43,554 nucleotides of DNA, from positions 1 through 43,554 of the forward strand of contig NZ_SMKY01000045.1 of NCBI RefSeq assembly GCF_004349235.1, in the 5' to 3' direction. How positions within the stretch are numbered: position 1 is the first letter of the stretch; every line of letters begins with the position of its first letter. Shown in pieces: positions 24,527 through 32,403 of this stretch. The translations under genes were made by a program, and so were the position numbers. A model generated the notes under the pieces. That model saw nothing but the letters and a program-made list of their open reading frames with translations, had not been told where the DNA came from and searched no databases. The DNA is from Actinomadura darangshiensis (GTDB lineage Bacteria > Actinomycetota > Actinomycetes > Streptosporangiales > Streptosporangiaceae).

Positions 24527-25102
24527 TCAGGTCTGCCCCAGCAACCGGTCGACCAGCCCGGCGATGTAGTCCGGGGTGAGCGGGCCCGCGCCGAACAGGA
24601 CGCGGATGTACATCGGGGCCATGATGTGGTCGAGCACGCCCAGCACGTCGGGTGGATGCTCGCCCCGCTCGCCGGCGCGGTCGAGCATGGCCTGCACGAA
24701 CCGGGTGCGTTCGGCGAGAAAGTCGTCACGCGCCCGCAGACCCCGGTCGCCCCTGTTCGACAGGGCGACGGTCAGGCGCAGCACCGCCAGGCCGTCGGGT
24801 CCCGTGATCTCGCGCGCCACCTGGGCCGCGTAGGCGTGCAGGTCACCGGCCAGGCTTCCGGTGTCGGGCATTGGCGACTGCGCGTTCAGGCGCGTGAGCG
24901 CCACGTCGGTGAGCAGGGCCTCCAGGGTGCCCCACCGGCGGTAGACGCTGGTATCGGCCACGCCCGCGCGGGCCGCGACGTCCCCGACCGTGAATTCGCC
25001 GTAGCCGCGCTCGCCGACCAGGCCCGTGACGGCCTGGTGCACCGCCGCCCGGACGCGGGCGCTGCGCCCACCGGGCCGCCGGACCGGTCCTCGCTCCTCC
25101 AT
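24527..25102 (-). CDS. TetR-family repressor
   Basis: The 191-residue protein has an N-terminal TetR helix-turn-helix: VRAAVHQAVTGLVGERGYGEFTV, then DVAARAGVADTSVYRRWGT, with the recognition helix ending in the family's YRRW. The C-terminal helical domain resembles TetR_C_11/16-type ligand domains (PDVLGVLDHIMAPMYIRVLFG). It is divergent from a DHA2 efflux transporter and separated from it by 88 bp holding two inverted repeats. The natural inference is that it represses itself and the pump until a drug-like ligand binds. Confidence 0.9.
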   Translation of the reverse strand: MEERGPVRRPGGRSARVRAAVHQAVTGLVGERGYGEFTVGDVAARAGVADTSVYRRWGTLEALLTDVALTRLNAQSPMPDTGSLAGDLHAYAAQVAREITGPDGLAVLRLTVALSNRGDRGLRARDDFLAERTRFVQAMLDRAGERGEHPPDVLGVLDHIMAPMYIRVLFGAGPLTPDYIAGLVDRLLGQT

Positions 25103-25111
25103 GTCCCCACC

Positions 25112-25136
25112 TTAGCGCAGCTCGCAGTTGCGTTAA
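25112..25136. promoter_or_regulatory. Inverted repeat on the tetR side of the intergenic region
   Basis: TTAGCGCA (25112-25119) and TGCGTTAA (25129-25136) form arms with one mismatch around 9 nt, beginning 10 bp upstream of tetR. It overlaps the -35 box of the divergent pump promoter, so it could serve as an operator for both directions. Confidence 0.45.
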
Positions 25137-25156
25137 TGGGGCTCGCTGTCTAGAGT
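25128..25156 (+). promoter_or_regulatory. Candidate promoter of the DHA2 pump gene
   Basis: TTGCGT (25128-25133) and TAGAGT (25151-25156) are spaced by 17 bp. Transcription would start near 25163, inside the long palindrome at 25157-25183. Confidence 0.5.
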
Positions 25157-25183
25157 CCTAAAGCAGTAACGAACTGCTTTAGG
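25157..25183. promoter_or_regulatory. 11-bp perfect palindrome, probable TetR operator
   Basis: CCTAAAGCAGT (25157-25167) and ACTGCTTTAGG (25173-25183) are perfect arms around AACGA. The right arm reaches the AGGGGG ribosome-binding site of the pump gene at 25191. As DNA it is a strong operator candidate right after the -10 box; as RNA it would be a stem hiding the ribosome-binding site. Confidence 0.65.
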
Positions 25184-25190
25184 GGGAACG

Positions 25191-26627
25191 ATGAAGCCTG
25201 CACCGCCGGTGGCCGTGCCGAACCGGGCGGCGTTGCTCGCGGTGACCTGCCTGGGGCAGTTCATGGTGCTGCTGGACAACACGATCGTCGGTGCGGCGCT
25301 GCCCGACATGCAGGAGCGGCTGCACACCCAGTTGACCGGGCTGCAGTGGATCGTCGACGCCTATGTGCTGCTGGTCGCCATGCTGCTGCTGTCCGGCGGC
25401 GTCTTCGCCGACCGCTTCGGCCGCAAGAGGATGTTCCTGGCCGGCGTCGTGGTGTTCACCGCCGCGTCCGTCCTGTGCTCCGCCGCGCCCTCGATCGGCT
25501 GGCTGATCGTCGGGCGGGTGCTGCAGGGCATCGGGGCCGCGGCGCTGAGCCCCGCCTCGCTGACCCTGCTCGCCGCCGCGTATCCGGTCCCGCAGGAGCG
25601 GGTCAGGGCGATCGGGCTGTGGGCCGGATTCAGCGGGATCGGTCTGGCCGCCGGACCACTGGCCGGCGGCGTTCTGGTGGAGGCCTTCGGCTGGCCCGCG
25701 ATCTTCCTCGTCAACGTGCCCGTCGGCGCGGTCCTGCTGGTCGCCGGCCTGCGCGTGCTGGACGAGTCCCGCAACCCGAGCGCGCCGGCGATCGACGTCC
25801 CTGGAACGGTCCTGTCCGTCCTGGGCGTGGGGGCGCTCACCTACGGGCTGATCGAGGGCGGCTCCCGTGGCTGGACCTCGCCGGTGATCCTGAGCGGCTT
25901 CGCCGCCGCGGCCGTGATCCTCGCCGTCTTCGTGGTCGTCCAAGGGCGGGTTCCGGCACCGATGCTGCCGTTGCGGCTCTTCCGGCAACGGCTGTTCACG
26001 GTCTCCAACACCGCGATGACCGTGGTCGGTTTCGCGCTCATGGGCTCGTCGTTCTTCTTCTCCCAGTTCTTCGTCTACGTCCAGGGCAGCTCGATCCTGC
26101 GAGCCGGGGTGCAGACCCTGCCCGCCACGCTCGCGATGGTCATCATCAGCCCGTTCGCGGGCCGGCTCGCCGCCCGGTACGGCTTCCGGATCATGGTCAC
26201 CATCGGCCTGACCCTGGCCGGGCTGGGACTGCTGGCCCTGGGCTTCGTGCACGCCGGCACCGGCTACACGAACGTGTGGTGGCGGCTGGCCGTCGTCGGT
26301 ATCGGCTTCGCCCTGACCATGTCCCCGCTGACCGGCGCCGCCATCCAGTCGGTCAGCCCGCAGGAGGGCGGCCTGGCGTCGGGCGTCAGCAGCACCACCC
26401 GGCAGATCGGCGCCGTCCTCGGCGTGGCGGTGCTCGGAGCCGTCGTCCGCACCCGGGAGTCCGGTGGCGCCTCCTTCGAGGAGGGCCTCAACAGCGCCTT
26501 CGTCGTGGCCGGCGTCGTCACCTTGGCCACAGCCGTGTTCACCGGCCTCTGGCTGATCAGGAGCGCGGAATCGTCACGGCCGGCGAGCCCGGCCCCTCGC
26601 GTTCCGGAGAACACCACGAGTCACTGA
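25191..26627 (+). CDS. MFS efflux transporter, DHA2 (EmrB/QacA) family
   Basis: The 478-residue protein has 14 membrane segments, as in DHA2 drug/proton antiporters. Motif A is GGVFADRFGRKRMFL, motif C-like glycine/proline segments occur at GLAAGPLAGGVLVEAFGW, and the N-terminal motif D1 appears as FMVLLDNTIVGAALPDMQ. The family exports drugs, dyes and natural products using the proton gradient. The divergent TetR and the palindromes indicate ligand-induced expression. The substrate is not predictable. Confidence 0.92.
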   Translation: MKPAPPVAVPNRAALLAVTCLGQFMVLLDNTIVGAALPDMQERLHTQLTGLQWIVDAYVLLVAMLLLSGGVFADRFGRKRMFLAGVVVFTAASVLCSAAPSIGWLIVGRVLQGIGAAALSPASLTLLAAAYPVPQERVRAIGLWAGFSGIGLAAGPLAGGVLVEAFGWPAIFLVNVPVGAVLLVAGLRVLDESRNPSAPAIDVPGTVLSVLGVGALTYGLIEGGSRGWTSPVILSGFAAAAVILAVFVVVQGRVPAPMLPLRLFRQRLFTVSNTAMTVVGFALMGSSFFFSQFFVYVQGSSILRAGVQTLPATLAMVIISPFAGRLAARYGFRIMVTIGLTLAGLGLLALGFVHAGTGYTNVWWRLAVVGIGFALTMSPLTGAAIQSVSPQEGGLASGVSSTTRQIGAVLGVAVLGAVVRTRESGGASFEEGLNSAFVVAGVVTLATAVFTGLWLIRSAESSRPASPAPRVPENTTSH

Positions 26628-26689
26628 CGCGGCCAGGGGCGCTACGCGGGAACCGACTGGCTAGACTGGGTGCGGCCTCGGAAAGTAGA

Positions 26690-26780
26690 GGCTGCGGCGG
26701 TGGGGCCCGCCGCCCCACCCGTTTAGGGGTGGGCAACCGCGGTGCCGCCGCCAACGGTCCCTGCCAGTGACGCTCGCCCA
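26690..26780 (+). ncRNA. Candidate fluoride riboswitch (crcB motif), divergent form
   Basis: The crcB leader contains pieces of the fluoride-riboswitch consensus in order. A short stem GGCG (26696-26699)/CGCC (26708-26711) encloses GTGGGGCC, AACCGC sits at 26735-26740, and TGACGCTC at 26768-26775 can pair (GCTC) with loop GGGC (26703-26706) as the pseudoknot. Deviations are a 23-nt hairpin insertion before AACCGC, and GGTGG and TGACG in place of GATGG and TGATG. TAGACT at 26662-26667 is a possible -10 box. The genes downstream are fluoride channels, which makes the call plausible, but the match is imperfect. Confidence 0.4.
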
Positions 26781-26799
26781 CGCTGGTAGGAGGACGCCC

Positions 26800-27309
26800 G
26801 TGCCTGACTCTCGTTCGGCTCGTTCCGAGATGGCCGTGCCGGTGGATCCCGATGTCGATCTGCATGTGCCGCTGCAGCGCCGGGAGTTGCGCCGGAGGCC
26901 ATGGACGACGCTTGCCGCGATCTCGGTGGGAGGCGTGTGCGGGACGCTGGCCCGCTACGGGCTGTCGACGGCCTTTCCGCATCCGCCGGGTGCGTTCGAT
27001 TGGGCGACGTTCGGGATCAACGTCAGCGGGTGCCTGCTGATCGGCGTCCTGATGGTGCTGATCGCCGAGGTGTGGCAGGTGCATCGGCTGGTCCGGCCGT
27101 TCCTGGGTGTGGGGGTGCTCGGCGGGTTCACCACGTTCTCCACGGCGATCGTCGAGGTCCAGCAGGGGGTGGAGGCCGGGGCGGCGCGCACCGCGCTGGT
27201 GTACATGTTCGCCACGCTGTTCTGCGCGCTGGTCGCGGTTTTCGCCGGTGTACGCGGGACGCGTCTGCTGTCCAGGTTCGCCCTGCGTCGCGGTAAGGAG
27301 CGCCGATGA
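26800..27309 (+). CDS. crcB: Fluoride channel CrcB/Fluc, subunit 1
   Basis: GTG 26800 has an AGGAGG site at 26788-26793, so the product has 169 residues. Four membrane helices carry the Fluc motifs: [13 protein letters not shown] in helix 1, the Asn-bearing [14 protein letters not shown] in helix 2, and [12 protein letters not shown] with the Phe/Thr/Ser polar track and helix break in helix 3. Fluc channels are dual-topology dimers exporting fluoride. The N-terminal 40 residues form a hydrophilic extension not usual in the family. With the second crcB two genes later, a heterodimer is likely. Confidence 0.93.
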   Translation: MPDSRSARSEMAVPVDPDVDLHVPLQRRELRRRPWTTLAAISVGGVCGTLARYGLSTAFPHPPGAFDWATFGINVSGCLLIGVLMVLIAEVWQVHRLVRPFLGVGVLGGFTTFSTAIVEVQQGVEAGAARTALVYMFATLFCALVAVFAGVRGTRLLSRFALRRGKERR

Positions 27310-27641
27310 AGCTGCAAGGCTCGGCTCTGCGGATGACGATCTTCATCGGTGAGGACGACAGCTGGCACCACAAGCCGCTCTACCACGAGATCGTGCACCG
27401 GGCGCACAACGCCGGGCTGGCGGGCGCCACCGTGCTTCGCGGGTGTGAGGGGTTCGGCGCCTCCAGCCGGGTGCACACCTCGCGGATGCCGATCGCGATC
27501 ATCATCGTCGACGCCGAGGAGAAGATCCGCGGCTTCCTGCCGCAGGTGGAGGAGCTGGTGGACGAGGGACTGGTCATCTTGGACCCGGTGGAGGTCATCC
27601 GCTACGCCGGACGCACCGAGGCGGGGGAGGGCCGAGCATGA
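27306..27641 (+). CDS. DUF190-family protein (CrcB-associated)
   Basis: The 111-residue cytosolic protein starts with an ATGA overlap with crcB 1 and ends with an ATGA overlap with crcB 2. It matches DUF190 (PII-like fold): [20 protein letters not shown] at the start, [17 protein letters not shown] in the middle, and [23 protein letters not shown]190 genes are often found next to crcB and are thought to help regulate fluoride export or sense ligands; the mechanism is not established. Confidence 0.9.
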   Translation: MKLQGSALRMTIFIGEDDSWHHKPLYHEIVHRAHNAGLAGATVLRGCEGFGASSRVHTSRMPIAIIIVDAEEKIRGFLPQVEELVDEGLVILDPVEVIRYAGRTEAGEGRA

Positions 27642-28003
27642 CGATCCTGCTGGTGGCGCTCGGTGCGGCGCTGGGTGCTCCGCTGCGTTATGGGGCGGAC
27701 CGGATGATCCAGGCCCGCCACGACTCGGTGTTCCCGTGGGGGACGTTCACCGTCAACGTGACCGGCTGCGCACTGCTGGGTTTCCTGGTGGCGCTTCCGG
27801 CGGGGGACGAAGTGATGGCCGCCGCCGGGACGGGGCTGTGCGGGGCGCTGACCACCTATTCCACCTTCGGGTACGAGACGTTGCGGCTGGCCGAGGACGG
27901 GGCCAAGACGTATGCGTTGTTCAATGCCGCGGCCTCGATCGGTGCCGGGCTCGGTGCGGCCTTCTGCGGCATGGCCGTGGCCCAGGCCGTCATCGGTGCC
28001 TGA
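27638..28003 (+). CDS. crcB: Fluoride channel CrcB/Fluc, subunit 2
   Basis: The 121-residue product keeps the same four-helix plan: [28 protein letters not shown] and [16 protein letters not shown]. The helix-3 motif TTYSTF differs from the TTFSTA of subunit 1, which suggests the two chains have specialised for a heterodimeric antiparallel channel. The start overlaps the DUF190 stop, so all three are translated as a unit. It ends 36 bp before a convergent ion transporter gene. Confidence 0.92.
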   Translation: MTILLVALGAALGAPLRYGADRMIQARHDSVFPWGTFTVNVTGCALLGFLVALPAGDEVMAAAGTGLCGALTTYSTFGYETLRLAEDGAKTYALFNAAASIGAGLGAAFCGMAVAQAVIGA

Positions 28004-28039
28004 TCGGTGCATCTGTTGCGCACCCGCTTGCGGCTCTGC

Positions 28040-29320
28040 TCACAGGTAGCGGAGCCATAGGTAGGGCACGGTGAGAGAGACCGTGACGATGGTGACGACC
28101 AGGCCGTATTTGGTGAAGTGCCAGAAGCTGATGGGTGTGCCGTTGCGGGCGGCGATGCCGAGGACGACGACGTTGGCGCTGGCGCCGATGGCGGTGGCGT
28201 TGCCGCCGAGGTCCGCGCCGAGGGCCAGCGCCCACCACAGGACGGTGCCGTCCCCGCTGGGCTGCTGGTGGACGAGGTCGGCGACGATCGGGCTCATGGT
28301 GGCTACGTAGGGGATGTTGTCGACGATGGCCGACAGGGCGGCCGATGCCCAGAGCAGGAGCATCGTCGCGAAGCCGAGCCGCCCGTCGGTGGCGTCGGCG
28401 GCGGCGCGGGAGATGTCGCCGATGATGCCGGTTTCGACCAGGCCGCCGACCATGACGAACAGGCCTGCGAAGAAGACCAGCGTGGGCCATTCGACTTCTT
28501 CGAGCGCCTGCTGGGTGGTGACTTTGGTGGCCGCGACCAGCAACCCGGCGCCCAGCAGCGCGACGACGGACGGCTCGTAGTGCAGGACGGGGTGCAGCAC
28601 GAACGCGGCGACCACGAGGCCGAGGACGGTGAGGCTCTGCCACAGCAGCCGCCGGTCGGTGATGGCCTCCTTTTCTCGCAGGGCCATGACCGCCCTGGCC
28701 CGCTCGGGGTCGTAGACGAAGGTCTCGCGGAACAGCCACCGGCACATCAGGCAGAAGACCGCCATGAGGACCACTACGAGCGGCGCCAGGTTGACCAGGA
28801 AGTCGTTGAAGGACAGGTCGCCGCGGCTGGCGATGATGATGTTGGGCGGGTCGCCGACCAGGGTGGCGGTGCCGCCGATGTTGGAGGCCATCACCTCGGC
28901 GATCAGGTAGGGGACGACCTTGAGGCCGAGCCGCTCGCACACCAGGAACGTGACCGGGGCGATCAGCAGCACGGTGGTGACGTTGTCCAGCAGCGCCGAG
29001 GCGACGGCGGTGATCACCGTGAGCATCACCATCAGCCGGTAGGGCTTGCCGCGGGCGCGTTTGGCGGCCCAGATGGCGACGTATTCGAACACCCCGGTCT
29101 GCCGCAGCACCGAGACGATCACCATCATGCCCAGCAGCAGGAAGATGACGTTCCAGTCGATGCCCGATTCGGTGGAGGAGAACGCCTTCTCGGCGTCGGT
29201 GATGTGGAACAGCAGCATCAGCCCGGCGCCGCCGAGCGCGACGGCGGTGCGGTGGATCTTCTCCGACGCGATGAGGACGTAGGCGGCGGCGAAGATGACG
29301 ACGGCGGCTGTGGCTGCCAA
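28040..29320 (-). CDS. ArsB/NhaD-superfamily (SLC13-like) ion transporter
   Basis: The 426-residue membrane protein has about 11 helices and the two inverted-repeat signatures of the ion transporter superfamily: [18 protein letters not shown] with [18 protein letters not shown] in the first half, and [13 protein letters not shown] with [15 protein letters not shown] in the second. Homologues transport arsenite, sodium or citrate, or are the P-protein type. The gene starts at TTG 29320 with AGGAG upstream, 12 bp after the CPA1 antiporter gene on the same strand. The neighbourhood suggests ion or pH homeostasis linked to fluoride stress. Arsenite is unlikely without an ArsR or ArsC neighbour. 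Confidence 0.85.
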   Translation of the reverse strand: MAATAAVVIFAAAYVLIASEKIHRTAVALGGAGLMLLFHITDAEKAFSSTESGIDWNVIFLLLGMMVIVSVLRQTGVFEYVAIWAAKRARGKPYRLMVMLTVITAVASALLDNVTTVLLIAPVTFLVCERLGLKVVPYLIAEVMASNIGGTATLVGDPPNIIIASRGDLSFNDFLVNLAPLVVVLMAVFCLMCRWLFRETFVYDPERARAVMALREKEAITDRRLLWQSLTVLGLVVAAFVLHPVLHYEPSVVALLGAGLLVAATKVTTQQALEEVEWPTLVFFAGLFVMVGGLVETGIIGDISRAAADATDGRLGFATMLLLWASAALSAIVDNIPYVATMSPIVADLVHQQPSGDGTVLWWALALGADLGGNATAIGASANVVVLGIAARNGTPISFWHFTKYGLVVTIVTVSLTVPYLWLRYL

Positions 29321-29332
29321 TGCGGCTCCTGA

Positions 29333-30619
29333 TCAGCGGGGACGGTCGGGTGCGGGGTCCGGCGGCGGGTCGTCGCCGCCGGGTTCGGGCGGGTCGTCGT
29401 CCTCGTCCTGGTGTCTGCGGCCGAGTGTCCGCACTGTGCCGAACCAGGCGGGCACCTCGCGTTCTTCGTCGAAGCCGCGCGCCACCACGATGTCGGTGGA
29501 GGAGTGCGCCAGGATCGACAGCGCGATCGTCACTCCGACCAGGTGGAAGATGTGGTCGCCCTCGGTGATCCCGGACTCCAGTACCAGCAGCCCGTACACC
29601 ACGGAGGCGAATCCCTTGGGGCCGAACCACATCATCGCGCCCTGCTCGCGGGCGGTCAGGCGGGAGCGCAGGAACGACACCCAGATCGCCGCAGGGCGGG
29701 CGACGACCAGCGCCAGTACCGCGAAGGCCCAGCCCGTCCAGCCGACGTCGCCCAGGAACGCCGGTGACAGCAGGGCGCCGAACACCAGCAGCGCGGCGAG
29801 CTTGAGCAGTTCGGCGACCAGCTCGCCGAACTCGGCGAAGGACTCGCGGGATCGTTCGCCCAGGGACGCGACCGTGACGCCGGCGGCGAACGCGGCCAGG
29901 AACAGGTTGCCGTGCGTGGCCTGGGCCACCGCGAGGACCAGCAGCCCGATCGCGGTGGCGTTCAGCGGCTCGTACTTGGGTGAGATCGCGAACAGCCGGG
30001 TGCGCTCCAGCGCGATCGCCGCCCAGGGGATCGCCACGCCGATCGCCACGCCGGCGGCCAGCTCGCCGCCGAGCTCGCCCAGATGCAGGTCGCCCGAGCC
30101 TTTGGCCAGCGCCAGGAACAGCACCACGAACGGCAGGACGAGCCCGTCGTTGACGCCCGATTCCACGTTGAGCAGGTGCCGGAGCCGGGGCGGGACCTTG
30201 TCGTTGCCGACGAGTGCGGCGGCGAACACCGGGTCGGTCGGTGTCAGCACCGCCGCGATCAACAGCGACTCCACCCAGTCCAGCCCGACCACGTAGCGGG
30301 CGAAGACCGCCGTCAGAAGCAGAGTCAGCGGCAGGCCCCAGCCCAAGGCGCGTCCGGGAAGCCGCCAGGCGCTGCGCAGGTCCTGCCAGCCGGCGTGCAT
30401 GCCGTCGGTGAACAGCACCGCGAACAACGCCAGCTCCGACAGCTCGGAGACGATCGGCTCACCGGGCTGCAGGGAGACCAGCCCGGTGACGCCGTCACCG
30501 AGCAGGAACCCGCCCACCAGGAACAGCGCCGCGGTGGACAGGACCGTGCGGTGGGCGAGGTTGGAGACCAGCACCGCCAGCAGCAGCATCACGGAGAAGG
30601 CGAGCAGCAGATTCGTCAT
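29333..30619 (-). CDS. CPA1-family cation/proton antiporter
   Basis: The 428-residue membrane protein has roughly 12 helices. The ion-binding core is clear: AAVLTPTDPVFAAALVGND and, 30 residues later, NVESGVNDGLVLPFVVLF, the (E)SGVNDG motif with the essential Asp. GPKGFASVVYGLLVLESG lies near the end. A C-terminal tail of about 45 residues rich in Asp, Pro and Arg is cytosolic and disordered. It exchanges Na+ or K+ for H+. It forms a two-gene operon with the ArsB-like transporter and is divergent from the CBS protein. Confidence 0.9.
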   Translation of the reverse strand: MTNLLLAFSVMLLLAVLVSNLAHRTVLSTAALFLVGGFLLGDGVTGLVSLQPGEPIVSELSELALFAVLFTDGMHAGWQDLRSAWRLPGRALGWGLPLTLLLTAVFARYVVGLDWVESLLIAAVLTPTDPVFAAALVGNDKVPPRLRHLLNVESGVNDGLVLPFVVLFLALAKGSGDLHLGELGGELAAGVAIGVAIPWAAIALERTRLFAISPKYEPLNATAIGLLVLAVAQATHGNLFLAAFAAGVTVASLGERSRESFAEFGELVAELLKLAALLVFGALLSPAFLGDVGWTGWAFAVLALVVARPAAIWVSFLRSRLTAREQGAMMWFGPKGFASVVYGLLVLESGITEGDHIFHLVGVTIALSILAHSSTDIVVARGFDEEREVPAWFGTVRTLGRRHQDEDDDPPEPGGDDPPPDPAPDRPR

Positions 30620-30824
30620 CCGGAGGCTTTCGGGGTCGGCGGCATCAATGCCGACCAGACTTCCCGGCTCACCAAGCGACGACCCTAACGGGATTCGAAG
30701 GCATTATCCACGTGGGCTGCCGTGGAGGCGTTTCGTCCCGACTGCGGCTCCCGGCTTCACCCGCCGGATTCTCGGGGGTCGGTGTCCTCGCTGCCGACGC
30801 CTGAGCGCGGGCGCCCGGGTGGGG

Positions 30825-30830
30825 TAGCGT
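30825..30830 (+). promoter_or_regulatory. -10 element of a probable leaderless CBS-protein mRNA
   Basis: TAGCGT lies 7 bp before GTG 30838 and no ribosome-binding site is present. This spacing places the transcription start at or next to the GTG, as in leaderless actinobacterial genes. No clear -35 box is seen. Confidence 0.45.
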
Positions 30831-30837
30831 TCGGAAC

Positions 30838-31314
30838 GTGCGTGCCCACGAACTGGCCGTCGAGTTCCCGACCGTCACCCCGGACACCGGTGCTCTGGAA
30901 GCGGCTCGCCTGCTGGCCGAGCACCACCTTCCCGGGCTGATCGTGATCGACGCCGATCACCGCCCCGTAGCGGTGCTGTCGGCCCCTCAGCTGCTGGGCG
31001 CGGTCATCCCGGGCTACGTGCGCGATGATCCCGCCCTCGCACGCGTCTACGACGAGGGCCACGCCGATCAGCTGTGCGCGCCCCTGGCCGCCAAGACCGT
31101 CGCCGACCTGCTGCCCAGCGACCACACCGCACCACCGGTCGTCGACGCCCACGCCACCGCGATGGAGATCGCCAGCCTGATGGCCCAGGCCCGCAGTTCG
31201 GTCGTGGCCGTGTCCGCCGACCCGCACCGCACCGACGCGCCGATGACCGGAGTGGTCACCGCGTCCGATCTGCTGGCCCGCCTGCTGTCCGCCGGCGCCC
31301 CGCAGACGACCTGA
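30838..31314 (+). CDS. CBS-pair domain protein
   Basis: The 158-residue soluble protein consists of two CBS motifs: the first from PDTGALEAARLLAEHHLPGLIVIDADHRPVAVLS (about residues 14-48), the second from DAHATAMEIASLMAQARSSVVAV to TGVVTASDLLARLL. CBS pairs bind adenine nucleotides or metal and regulate transporters and channels. It is divergent from the CPA1 antiporter and ArsB-like transporter and near the fluoride operon, so it may sense energy or ions for them. Start: GTG at 30838, probably leaderless. Confidence 0.85.
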   Translation: MRAHELAVEFPTVTPDTGALEAARLLAEHHLPGLIVIDADHRPVAVLSAPQLLGAVIPGYVRDDPALARVYDEGHADQLCAPLAAKTVADLLPSDHTAPPVVDAHATAMEIASLMAQARSSVVAVSADPHRTDAPMTGVVTASDLLARLLSAGAPQTT

Positions 31315-31350
31315 CCGCCGCCAGATATCGCGCCGCCCGGACATGCGGGG

Positions 31351-32259
31351 TCAGGGCTGGGACAGGAAGCCGGTGATGGTGTCGGCGATGGTGGGGTAGT
31401 CGCTGCCGAACCAGATCATGTGGCTGTCGGCACGGCTGGTGATGAGACGCGCGCGGGGGATGGCGTCGGCGAGAGCTTGGGCGTGGGCGAAACCGACCGC
31501 GCCGTCGTGGGGGCTGGCGACGACCAGAGTGGTTTGGGTGACTTGCTCGGCCGCCCGCCGGGTGGACGAGGTGCCGTGCCCGTCGTGCAGAGCGGTGGTG
31601 TTCATCTGGTGCAGGTCGTTGTGGAATCCGCTGCCTGAGCGCATCTGGCCGAACAGTTCCACCAGCAGACTGCGGTGGGCCGGGGCGAGGGCGGCCACGA
31701 CCGGGCCGATGGGTTTGGTGGTCAGGCCCCGCATGACCAGCCGCAGCCCGGTGTCCGGGGCGCGGCGGACAAGGGTGTGCATCGCCCTCCAGGTGGCCCG
31801 TTCGGCGTGGGGCGCGAACACCACGCGGCCGCCCAGGCGGGTGGCGCGGCCGGGCCAGGGCAGGAAACTGACGGCGCTCTGCAGGATCAGCCGCTGCACC
31901 AGGGCCGGGTGGCGGGCGGCCATCGTGACCGCGGTCGGGCCGCCGGCCGACTGTCCGACCACCGCGGCGAGCCGGTCGATGCCCAGATGCAGGCACAACT
32001 GGGCGACGGTGTCGGCGAACCCGTCCGCGCTGGTGCCGGTGCTGAGCGGGGTGCGGCCATAGCCGGGACGTGAAGGCGCCAGGATCGTGCAGTCGTCCTC
32101 TGCCAACACCTCCTCGCCTAACGCCAGACCGGCGCGCATGTGCCCACCGTGCAGCACCAGGACGGCGCGGGCGCCGCGTTCTTCCAGCCGGTACTCCACC
32201 GGCCCGCCCGGCAGATCCATCAACCGCGCGGGCCGAACGACGTGATGCGCACCGGTCAT
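31351..32259 (-). CDS. Alpha/beta hydrolase
   Basis: The 302-residue protein has the alpha/beta-hydrolase plan: the LVLHGGHMRAG oxyanion region after strand 3, the nucleophile elbow VVGQSAGGPTAV with the catalytic Ser, an Asp in VVASPHDGAVGF and the final His in SRADSHMIWFGSDYP. A cap with SFLPWPGR follows the nucleophile. AAGGAG lies 6 nt before ATG 32259. The family includes esterases, epoxide hydrolases and haloperoxidases; the substrate is unknown. It ends converging on the CBS gene. Confidence 0.87.
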   Translation of the reverse strand: MTGAHHVVRPARLMDLPGGPVEYRLEERGARAVLVLHGGHMRAGLALGEEVLAEDDCTILAPSRPGYGRTPLSTGTSADGFADTVAQLCLHLGIDRLAAVVGQSAGGPTAVTMAARHPALVQRLILQSAVSFLPWPGRATRLGGRVVFAPHAERATWRAMHTLVRRAPDTGLRLVMRGLTTKPIGPVVAALAPAHRSLLVELFGQMRSGSGFHNDLHQMNTTALHDGHGTSSTRRAAEQVTQTTLVVASPHDGAVGFAHAQALADAIPRARLITSRADSHMIWFGSDYPTIADTITGFLSQP

Positions 32260-32403
32260 AGTGAGCTCCTTGAGGGCGATCGGCGATCTGGGCGACCGTC
32301 GCTCACGATTCTGGTGTGCGTGTACGCGAAACGAGGAACGCAGCCGCTGTCAGTGGTCGACGGCGAGGCACTGCCCCCTGCGGGTGATGCTCGGCGCCGT
32401 GAC

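Noticed and set aside
26767..26799. Upstream extension of crcB 1 from 26767
   Set aside because: The AGGAGG site at 26788-26793 clearly serves GTG 26800, and the extension would lie inside the structured leader.
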